From positions 62,001-126,000 of the forward strand of contig VDFB02018328.1 of the NCBI GenBank assembly GCA_007258455.2: a stretch of DNA of 64,000 bases, in the 5' to 3' direction. Shown piece by piece: positions 55,961-64,000 of this stretch (its first letter is position 1; every line of letters starts with the position of its first letter). Made by a program: the position numbers and the translations under genes. The DNA is from Sequoia sempervirens (lineage: Eukaryota > Streptophyta > Pinopsida > Cupressales > Cupressaceae). Below the pieces are notes generated by a model. It made no database searches and was not told where the DNA came from. It saw only the letters and a list, made by a program, of their open reading frames with translations.

Positions 55961-57370
55961 AAAGTTGACTTTCCATTTTCTCAAGAAGGCAACTAGGAGC
56001 TCCTATTCCTCTAATAGCAATGACTCTACATAGAATGTGATGTGCAGAGTTTCCTCCATTCTCAAGTTGACAGGGTTGCATTTCCTAACTAGAACTGCTG
56101 AATTTTCCTGATGCAAAGCACTGAGAGGAAGATTGAATCCCCCATTCTCGGGTGCCTTAGAGAGGTTTTCACCATTGGATGCATCCTTTATTTTTACTAT
56201 TTTCAGGTTAGAGAGTGCCAAAGTGTGGTTTTCACTCAAGGACCTAGAGATTATTCTTAGTTTTTCATTTTTACGACTAAGGGATTCAATCGTTTCCCCA
56301 TAGTATGCATGTGTGTCTAGTTCAATGAAAAATCCTACTTTATGATCCCCACATGGAATGCTATCCCGCAGTCCCATGAATTTTGAGAGTGCCTCATCAT
56401 TTTTGAATGTGTCTAGAATTGGCGGTCCTCGTTGGTCGTAATCGATGAGCTTGGGGTAGACTAGTCTTATCTTGTTGGCTTGGTTTACAGACTCATAGGA
56501 TAGAGTGCTAATCATAAAGAGGCCATAGTCTTCAAATAATGCGGGTATACCTCTCTCAGGTTCATCATCCTCACTACTACACACATTAGTGATGTCAAAG
56601 GTGAAATTGTCTATGACTCATCTTGTGGACATTGGTAATTGTTGGGCAAGAACTAATGAACTAGGGGATAATATTGATGCCAGAGGAGGAGATCTTGATA
56701 CCTGAGGAGGTGTTCTAACTATTCTAACCTAGTTAGGTCTGCCACGTATGGTCACCCTAGGAGTACAACCAAGGCCAAGATTCCTCATGCATCTTTCAAT
56801 GATGAGAGGTTCTAGAAGACCATTATCGTTTTTCCCGATCTTGTTATTTCTATTATAGCCCATGGTAAGCATCATTTGTAACCCTTTGCTGTTGTCATCC
56901 ATCGGAAGATCGGTTGCAGGTCTATTGTCTTCGTACAACATTCTAGATGGATCTTCTTCCACTGCTTCCTAACCCAAGTCTCTCCAACTCCTAAAGTTGG
57001 AGGTGCTTGTTGTGAATATTTGGGGTGGAGTGCTAGTGGGTTGTGGTTGGCCACACGATCTAGGAGATTGTGGAAACTCTCCTACCACAAAAGCATTCTT
57101 CAGAATGGTATAATCCCCACACCCATTGTCTTGGATTATGACTTTGATGTCAGATATGGCAGGAATTTTGGGTGTCTCTATCACATAAGTGGAGGCAAGA
57201 GTAGCTGGGTCTATATACAGTGTTGAAGGGCCCTCATCATTTTTGGGCACTTGGGGGATTTTGTAATATTTTTCTTCTAGATTTCTACAGTAATAGAATA
57301 GTTCAGGATCACCATGGATAGTGACCTCTTGGAATTGATACAAGAATTTGACACATTGGTGGAAGGTGGA
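55961..57370 (-). pseudogene. Protease-to-RT linker of element B with G-patch
   Basis: From 57370 down: FHQCVKFLYQFQEVTIHGDP, ELFYYCRNLEEKYYKIPQVP, a Pro/Ser-rich spacer, then a G-patch-like motif at about 56800-56890 (KGLQMMLTMGYNRNNKIG, NDNGLLEP) followed by MRNLGLGCTPR, then the 193-codon frame 56003-56584 (KIRLVYPKLIDYDQRGPPIL, HKVGFFIELDTHAYYGETIE, KDASNGENLS). It parallels 5531-6673 of element A. The segment after the G-patch is not a domain I recognise. Confidence 0.75.
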
Positions 57371-57760
57371 AGTGACAACTTGCATCCCGTGAATCCAAGG
57401 ATGCCCCAAAAGAATTTTATAAGGAAATTCCAGGTCGAGGACCTGACAAGTTGTTTCCATGATGGCTGCCCCATTTGAATAGGGAGTTGGATGGTTCCTT
57501 GAGACACCCTTTCTTGATCATCATAGGATCTGATGGTTATTCCCTTTCCTTTGTCAATAGTGTATTTAGAGATGCCCAAGCTTTTAATCAACTTAAGGGT
57601 GCATATGTTCAACCTTGTACCTCCATTCACCAGGACTCTCTTGATTTTGTTTTTGTAGACGTACACCTTAATATGAAGTGCACGATTGTGAAATGGTTGT
57701 GTTGGAAGATCTTGTTCTAAAAATGTTAAGAGATGAGGCATAGTGAGGTGTGAGACCATA
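57371..57760 (-). pseudogene. Protease of element B
   Basis: FLEQDLPTQPFHNRALHIKV, KIKRVLVNGGTRLNICTLKL, TIRSYDDQERVSQGTIQLPI, then in a shifted frame CQVLDLEFPYKILLGHPWIH. The catalytic position of the DGG box reads NGG, so the protease should be inactive. One frame change near 57460. Confidence 0.85.
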
Positions 57761-60700
57761 GATTGGAAATGATCCGCATCAAGATTAGTGGGAACAAAAG
57801 ATGAGGTTAGGGCTTCCTCAAGGATTTTCCTGTGGATTGGTGAGATTTTTAGCAACTCCATGATGGAGATCTGAGTTGGGGTTCTCTTTAATTGGTCAAG
57901 GAAATTGTAGCCATTGGCAACAAACCTAGGGTTGGATGTGGATGCTCTTTTTGGTTGAGATGGTCCTGCAATGGTGATCTTTTCACCTCTTGTGGTGAAT
58001 CCACAATCAACCTGAGCTCCTTTGATGGTGATAACAATGCAATAATCATCCAGGAATGTGATGAAATGATCATACACATGATTAAAATTTTTGAATGGTT
58101 CCTTTCCCTTATAATTGTTATTATTCCCCTTGTTGTTATGATTGGGCATCAAATTCATGTAGATCTTGAGATTTTGGTTTCCAGTTGGTTTTTCCACGTC
58201 TATGATCTTATCGTCTATGAGATCCTAGATCAAGTTTTGGAGCCTCATGTAGCTGGAAGTGGTGTGTCCCTTGATTTTTTGGAAATCAAAAAGGTGATTT
58301 TCATTATACCATGATGGTTTCACTAAGGGTTCTTGATAGTTTTTCATAGGTGGGAACCATGATGAGTTTCTCCTCCACTAGTCTCTTCATGATGGATTCA
58401 ACTAATTTCCCAAGGGTTGTGTACTTCCACTTGGGGGAGTTTTTGTTTCCCTGGGGCAGTCCCCTTTGATCATTCATGTTATTGACCATTTGATTGTTTG
58501 ACTACTGATTCACTGTGTTAGCTTGTCGATTATTTTGATTGTTGTTGTTGGGGTGGTTGTGTGTTTTGTTGAGGTGTGGTGATGGAAACTTTGGCATCAC
58601 CATCCTTGGTTACATTTAAGTTCTTCACCCATGTACGAGGTTTATCATTGTAGCTGGTGGTTGGGCGACTTTCTTGATAAGATGGAGTTCCTCCCTATGA
58701 GATAAGGGCTAGTTTAATGTTGAGCACCTTGGGGATTAATTGATCATAGGTCGTGAGGCATTGCATCTTAAGATGGAAGGCCAATATTCCATTGAGGTTT
58801 GCAATGATAGTGCCCACTTTCTATTCTTTGGGCATGGTCCATTTGCTTCTATTGGCCTTGGATCACCACCTTTGCAAGAATGAAGCAAGTGCATCTCCCT
58901 TGGATTGTTTCATGGCTGATAGTTCTTCGAGGCTTACATCCATGGTAGTGTTGAAGGCATAGTTTTGGATGAATGCGTCTATGATCTCTTGGAATTTGTT
59001 GTTCCTTGAGAGGCGAGAGAACCAGTTGATGGAAGGGCCTACCAAGATTTGAGGGAAAAGTCGCATCAAGTATGTTTCATTGTAGGTGACTTCCGTGTAG
59101 TGCACTTGAAATTCCCTAATATGATCTTTAGGGTTGCCCGTCCCAAGATATTTATCAAATTTAGGGATCTCGAATCCCTTGGGGAATGGCTTCATGATGA
59201 TGCTCCTATAAAATGGGTAGGGGAATAGATTCTTTTATGGCTTGGTGGTCTTCCCTGATTGGAGGTCCAACATCTGTTGTGAAAGGAAATTGATTTGTGC
59301 TGATACATCATTTTGCGGATCAGGGGGTGGGATGAAGGTGTTCTGAATTGGTTTGATTGTTGGAGGGATGGGTGTGGTGGTAGATGGTTTTTATGCATTT
59401 TGTTGTGCCAAGTATTCCTACAGCTGTTGTTGCACCAACAACGCTTGCTAGTGGTCCTGTTGCTGTTGTGCTAGTAAGGCCTATTGCTATTGGGCTTGCA
59501 ATTGGGTTGCTTCCTGTTGTTCTTGGTATTGATTCAACACTTGTTGATATGCTTGTTGCTGGGTAGCTAGTTGTTGATCAAGGTATTGTGCTTGTTGTTG
59601 GGAAACTTTTTGTTGAGCGAGGTATTATCCTTGTACCTGTGCTTATGCTTGTTGGACAGCTTGGGTAGCTTGGGAAGCTTGTGCTACTTGTTGTTGTTGT
59701 TGTATCAATGCTTGAGCTTGCGCCTAGGAGGCTTCTTGTGCTTGTTGAGCCTGCACTTGCTGTGCAGATTGAGATACTTAGGTGGCTTGAGTGGCTTTGT
59801 ACTGTTGAAGTGCCCTTTGGTTAGCTTGGTGAGCTTGTAGGGTGATGCTATATTGGCTTGCCATGTTTGGTTTTGGTGGTGGTGGTGGCAGATTTGGAAT
59901 TGTGCTAGATGCAGTGATGAGTGGTTGAGATGTATTTGGAATGATTGTGGTAGCGAGTGGTTGTGATGTGATGGGAGTGATTATGGTGGTTGATAGGATT
60001 GAGGTGTTGGGTCCTTGAGAGACCATGTTTTGATTTGTGGGGATTGACGTTGTTGCTTGATTGAATACCATCTATTGTTGTGTTATCGATGGTAGGTTTA
60101 GAGGATTTGATGTGATTATTTGATTAGTGGTCAACGAATTAACCTAGATTGATTGATTGGTGTTGGGTAAAGGGGGAATCCCCAAAACTAAGGAATGATG
60201 TCAAAGTTGGTAATAGTGGAAGAATTGGGGGAGGTGGTGATGGAATTGGTGGGAAGTTTTTTGGAGTGGGTAAAGATGAGGCTCTGAAAAGTCCACCTGA
60301 TTCAAATAGGCCCGCTTGTACCAAAGGAAGGGAGACTTGGGCATTAAGGGAACTTGATGGAGTTGCGTGAAAGGATGTGTCATTGGTATCATGGAATGCA
60401 ATTGGGTCATATTGGTGGAGTGGATTTTGAGTGATGGTACTTGATGTATCTATGACAGTATTGGCATCCATATTTTGGGTATTGAAAAGAGGGTGTTTTT
60501 GAAGGGCATCGAGTAACACACTCCCCTTGTTAGTAATAAGCTATGTGGTGGCGATGGATGTTGTGGATTGTGGAATGGATTGGATGAGGTTTTGAGTGGG
60601 TGATGTGATTGGTACAAGCGGGATGAAAGGCCTATCCACAATAGTGCTTATATAACAAATGGAAGGTAGTTTAGCTTCTTCCTTTACCAATTCAAGCATG

Positions 60701-60978
60701 TATGGGGAAGGGTTTAATATTATCATAGCTCTGACAAGTTTGTGGTTATCAGGGTTTTGGAGCATTTCAGTGATTTCATCTTGGGTCATCCCCGTATTTG
60801 TGATATCTTCCACTAGCACTTCCTCTTGAGGATTTTGTGTTATGAGTGAAAGATCAGGTAGTAGGTTTCTTGTTCCCACAGGATTGAATTCAGGTGCATT
60901 TTGACTTAGGTCACTTGTAGACAATGTTTCTTGGTTATTCTCCATGTTCTTCTTGAGTTGTGATCTTGTTTGAACCAT
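57761..60978 (-). pseudogene. gag of element B
   Basis: Starts at 60978 (MVQTRSQLKKNMENNQETL), an ATG that opens a 145-codon frame containing TQDEITEMLQNPDNHKLVRA. A Pro/Ser/Thr-rich stretch (60139-60640) and a Gln-rich repeat (59390-59775) follow. The capsid at 58863-59195 reads FPKGFEIPKFDKYLGTGNPK, DHIREFQVHYTEVTYNETYL, LFPQILVGPSINWFSRLS and LEELSAMKQSKGDALASFLQ, the Retrotrans_gag pattern. Asn-rich text and the LKRTPTQISIMELLKISPIH block (57800-57900) lead into protease. No CCHC knuckle is seen. Several stops and frame shifts. Confidence 0.88.
59390..59775 (-). repeat. Gln/Ala-rich repeat in gag of element B
   Basis: Imperfect units of ttgttg with gcttg insertions on the plus strand encode Gln-rich text with Ala and Tyr. 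Unit pattern about 15-18 bases (for example tgggtagcttgggaagctt). Same position in the protein as 14236-14630 of A. Confidence 0.75.
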
Positions 60979-61600
60979 AAAATGAGGCTCAAAGGAGATA
61001 ATCTAGGATGTTTAAAGATTAAATGTGTGATGGTGAAAGGTGGATGACAAATGGGTGATATGGATGATTGAATTCTTTGAGAAATATTGAAGGAGATGTC
61101 AAACTTTAGGACTTGGATTGATGTTTGATTTGATTGGCTCGATTTGATTTGGATTTGGATAGTGAAATATTGAACTCTAGGAGGTTGGATGTTGTCCTAG
61201 TGTACATTTTTCCATAAGATGCTTAATTTGACTAAATGTGTAAAGAAGGATTCATCTATACACACCTAGCCAAACAAGATTATTTTGATTTGATTTGATT
61301 TTGGATATTGAACTCCTAAACCCCAAGATGTTGGATGTTTATCAAGGGATAGATTTGTTCACAAGGATTGATAATTTGACTAAATATGTGGAGAAGGATT
61401 CATCTACACACATCTAATCAAACAAGATGATTTTCATTTGTTTCAAATGATTTTCCCAAAGTCTAACATGAAGGATGTTTTCAAGATTTCCAAGAATTGT
61501 TGGTAAGGTGATTTTGGTTGATGTTTGAAAGATGGATGAAGTTTTGAATTTTGATATATATGTACCTAGAAAGACTCCCATTTTACAAGACCACAGTATT
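60979..61600 (-). other. Leader of element B between ORF1 relic and gag
   Basis: Non-coding. A unit with tgattgatttg/ttcatctacacacacc is duplicated: 61200-61290 and 61335-61425 share gaaggattcatctacacaca-type text and ccaaacaagat, about 140 bases apart. Confidence 0.5.
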
Positions 61601-61617
61601 GAAGAGCACACTTCACT

Positions 61618-61900
61618 CTAGACAAGATGTTCAAACTCCCAAAAGAGACTTGGATTTTGCTGATAATATAATTCATACAAATTGGGATTCTTTCTTGATG
61701 CACGTCTATAAAAGTTAAAAATAAATATTTTTCTGAATTTGTATAGCGTTGAGAGACTCTTTTGGTGATCCTTTGGGCTAAAAACCTTTGATTTTGGTTT
61801 CCAGATCTTGATCTTCTGGGAAATCATTTGAAAAGACACATGTATGAGGTCCAATTTGTTTTATCTTTGCTTAGTGACTTTGTTTTACCACAAACACACT
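61618..61900 (-). pseudogene. ORF1 relic upstream of gag in element B
   Basis: VSFQMISQKIKIWKPKSKVF, LYKFRKIFIFNFYRRASRKN, PNLYELYYQQNPSLFWEF. It aligns with the C-terminal part of ORF1 of element A (16311-16640). The N-terminal half seen in A (16640-16835) is missing here, and the shared tttgttttaccacaaac motif follows at once, so a deletion is likely. Confidence 0.6.
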
Positions 61901-61973
61901 TTTGATTAGATTCTGAATCTAGATGTCTCACAACAACACAACAAGCAATTAGCACCAACTTTGGTGCCCAATT

Positions 61974-62710
61974 TTAGTGTATTTTGAGCCATGAATTGAA
62001 CAATTTGGCTAGCACTAAACTCAGCGCAAACAGGCATGGCCAACTCGGTGTCAGTTTTTGTGCCAATTTTATCGTTGGATTTAACGCCATAAAATCATAG
62101 CACCTTTGAAAGTGCCTAAAATAGCACTGAGAAGTAACATTGGAAATTGTACCAAAATTGGCGCCCAATTTGGCTTTCGATTTTGCTTCCATGTCTACTC
62201 CCATTTTTGCTTCTAGTTTTGCTTCCAATTTGACATCCAGTTTTGCTTCCAATTTTACTCCCATTTTTGCTTCTAGTTTTGCTTCCAATTTGATGTCTAG
62301 TTTTGCTTCCAATTTTGCTTCTGGTTTTCCCTCTAGTTTTGATTCCAGTTTTGCTTCCAGTTTTGCTTCTGGTTTTGCTTCCAAGTTTGCTTCCAGTTTT
62401 GTTTCCAGTTTTGCTTCTAGTTTTGCTTCCGGTTTTGCTTTCAAGTTTGCTTCCATTTTTGCTTCCACTTTTTCTTCTGATTTTGCTTCTAGTTTTTCTT
62501 TCGGTTTGATGTCTGATTTTGCTTGTAGGTTTTCTTCCAGTTTTGCTCCCAGTTTTGCTTCCAAATTTGCTTCTAGTTTTGCTTCCAGGTTTTCTTTTGG
62601 TTTTGCTTCCAATTTTTCTTCCAAGATTGCTTCCAAGATTGCTTCTAGTTTGCTTCTAGTTTGGCTTCCATTTTTGCTTCTAAAAATGCTTCTTGTTTTG
62701 CTTCCATTTA
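61974..62710 (-). repeat. 12-bp minisatellite encoding (LEAK)n in the leader of element B
   Basis: From about 62160 to 62680 the plus strand repeats a 12-base unit, ttttgcttccag, with variants; a 60-base higher-order unit occurs twice in a row (about 62198-62317). On the minus strand it encodes about 40 copies of the tetrapeptide Leu-Glu-Ala-Lys in an unbroken 220-codon frame (61974-62636), helix-prone and highly charged, ending in a hydrophobic tail (CLFALSLVLAKLF). The plus strand (62140-62739) and a third frame (62303-62509) are open too, because the unit contains no stop in those frames, so openness alone is not evidence of selection. Confidence 0.85.
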
Positions 62711-63150
62711 TTAATTTAATATGTTTTATTTCAATTTAGTTAGTTAAATATATCGTGCCTCTTAAATAACTCATATGATTAAATAACAACATAATTATTG
62801 TAACATGATCATCATCTATAATTAAAACAAGTGAGTCAAATATCTATAATTTAATTGAATTTGAAAACATCCATAATGTAATTGAAAATAAAAATAAAAC
62901 AGTTACAAAAATTACTTCAAATGGTCTCCAAAGTTTTTAGAAAGATAATTAAGTAGAACAAAAACCAAAAAAGCTACCCACACCTGAATATCATTACCTA
63001 ACAACTACCCTGTCATACTATTCCTGAGCCCCAGATGATTTACAAAGATTTTCATTACATTGCATATCCAAGCATAATACCAAAAAACTGACTCATATAC
63101 AGATTTAAAATAAAAAATCTAAACTACACAAAAACCAGTACTACTCATTT
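62711..63150. other. AT-rich spacer
   Basis: No coding sequence, repeat or element end that I can support. Confidence 0.5.
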
Positions 63151-63189
63151 TTCATCGAAGGCTCACCTAGCTCCAATAGTAGGATTTCC

Positions 63190-63775
63190 ATTAACGTCTT
63201 CACTTCCTTTCATGGACGTAATCCTTTCTTTTCTCACATCTCCTCTTTGGCTATTTCCTTTAGATTTTCAATTGTCATTTCTAATTCTGCTAATTTCATA
63301 CAAATTTTTAGCGCCTTCCAGCCACGCTCCGCTTCGTGGCACCACCGGTCCTAGTGCTTCCTTCTGGCCATTTGATAAAAAGATGGTTCAAATCCACCAT
63401 TTCCAGGCCACCACCATCCATTCCTTCAATCTTCACCAACCCTACTCCTGGTATCGCCCACTCTAGGATGCCCTCCATATCTACTAGGAAATCTTTTGGC
63501 ACCAAAGTATGCATAACTTGTCTCACCTCGTTCACCGGTTCCCCAAGATCTAACCCCATGCCATCACCAATGAATATATATCCATATTTGTTCTAATTCT
63601 GTGAGTCAGTTTTTTAAACCCATCACTCAACATTATTTTAACTGCTTGTGCCGCCTGTTCATCTTTAAAGAGGAATAAGCCTTGTAGCCACTTCATTGAT
63701 GCCTTCCCCATGAAAGGGTCCAACTTCCTCCATGAAGTCAATGTGAAACTAGCCTCCATTACCGCTCAGCTTCAT
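63190..63775 (-). pseudogene. Unrecognised frameshifted protein-coding relic
   Basis: The minus-strand frame 63759-63550 (MEASFTLTSWRKLDPFMGKA, MKWLQGLFLFKDEQAAQAVK, LTHRIRTNMDIYSLVMAWG) continues after a one-base shift near 63555 as GLDLGEPVNEVRQVMHTLVP, DFLVDMEGILEWAIPGVGLV, MVDLNHLFIKWPEGSTRTGG to 63308, and after another shift as KICMKLAELEMTIENLKEIA (heptad-like). Balanced composition and continuity across shifts suggest a real gene once. It has no counterpart in the leader of element A. I do not recognise the family. Possible sources are a captured host-gene fragment or the edge of another inserted element. Confidence 0.45.
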
Positions 63776-64000
63776 TGGCTTCCAACCAACAAAATTCTAC
63801 CAACACCAAACACTCCTTACACTCACACCCCTAGAAGCATCAAAGGTGGTGAGGTGATTGAAATGAAATGAGATATTAAAACACCCTATTTTGCCAACCA
63901 ACTTCATAAATTCTGAGTGTACGTCCATCGCCGACAAACCACCCTAATCAATTGTGAGCAACAAATTAAAATCATTATTTTTAATAAATATTGATCCAAA
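63776..64000. other. Right-edge sequence, unassigned
   Basis: No PBS resembling that of element A and no LTR end seen before the window stops. Confidence 0.5.

Larger units (their letters stand above)
46229..64000 (-). mobile_element. Ty3/gypsy LTR retrotransposon, Tat group (element B), 5' LTR outside window
   Basis: Minus-strand relative of element A. Upward from 46229: 3' LTR, purine tract, antisense PMD frame, non-coding region, integrase, additional RNase H, RNase H, RT, G-patch linker, protease, gag, leader with an ORF1 relic and a minisatellite ORF. No PBS like that of A is found before 64000, so PBS and 5' LTR lie to the right. It is inserted in the RNase H gene of copia 2 and is younger than it. 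RT keeps YIDD, but the protease Asp reads Asn and frames are broken. Confidence 0.92.

Noticed and set aside
62140..62739. 199-codon plus-strand open frame (Ser-Phe-Ala-Ser-rich) over the minisatellite
   Set aside because: It is the reverse-strand reading of the 12-bp repeat; openness follows from the unit having no stop in that frame.

Overview
This window looks like intergenic chromatin from a large, repeat-dense seed-plant genome. I found no intact host gene, no rRNA or tRNA gene and nothing bacterial. Almost every base that can be assigned belongs to LTR retrotransposons of plant type: Ty1/copia elements with an initiator-Met-tRNA primer site, and Ty3/gypsy elements of the Tat group with two RNase H domains. 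They are nested in one another and heavily decayed. The amount of old, unpurged LTR sequence would suit a gymnosperm or another giant plant genome, but that is inference and I cannot name a species.

Layout. 1-25106: Tat-type Ty3/gypsy element A on the minus strand. Its 3' LTR lies left of the window, and it runs 3' non-coding region, integrase, additional RNase H, RNase H, RT, G-patch linker, protease, gag, upstream ORF1, leader, PBS and 5' LTR. Two younger elements interrupt it: a nearly complete Ty1/copia element (6674-12418, plus strand, TSD aggct) in the protease-to-RT linker, and a tandem three-LTR non-autonomous element (19509-24418, minus strand, TSD attcc) inside the 5' LTR. 25107-30012: old, mostly unassignable sequence with two related LTR-like relics. 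30013-38402: a large non-coding LTR element (LARD-like, TSD tcttg) with 2.3-kb LTRs. Its 5' LTR carries a 969-bp TIR transposon (31701-32669), and both LTRs carry a long degenerate array of about 65-bp repeats. 38403-41830: relics including a plant mobile domain (PMD) coding fragment. 41957-46228: a second, much more decayed Ty1/copia element cut off in its RNase H domain. 46229-64000: Tat-type element B on the minus strand, inserted into that copia element. B carries an antisense PMD open reading frame between pol and the 3' LTR, an upstream ORF1 relic, and a 12-bp minisatellite encoding (LEAK)n; its 5' LTR lies right of the window.

A and B are two members of one family: gag, protease, G-patch linker, RT, both RNases H, integrase, ORF1 and LTR correspond in the same order. 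None of the elements can be autonomous as it stands, because all have stops, frameshifts or lost catalytic residues. Most in-frame stops in the older elements are TAG at expected Gln or Trp codons, and LTR pairs differ mainly by transitions, as expected for long-term cytosine methylation. By nesting and LTR divergence seen by eye, the three-LTR element is youngest, then copia 1, with the LARD older.

The observations most worth a second look are the hairpin-forming repeat array in the LARD LTRs, the three-LTR tandem flanked by a single TSD, the antisense PMD gene of element B, the GGCGTCGCTC-like motif array beside the PBS of element A, and the (LEAK)n minisatellite ORF.
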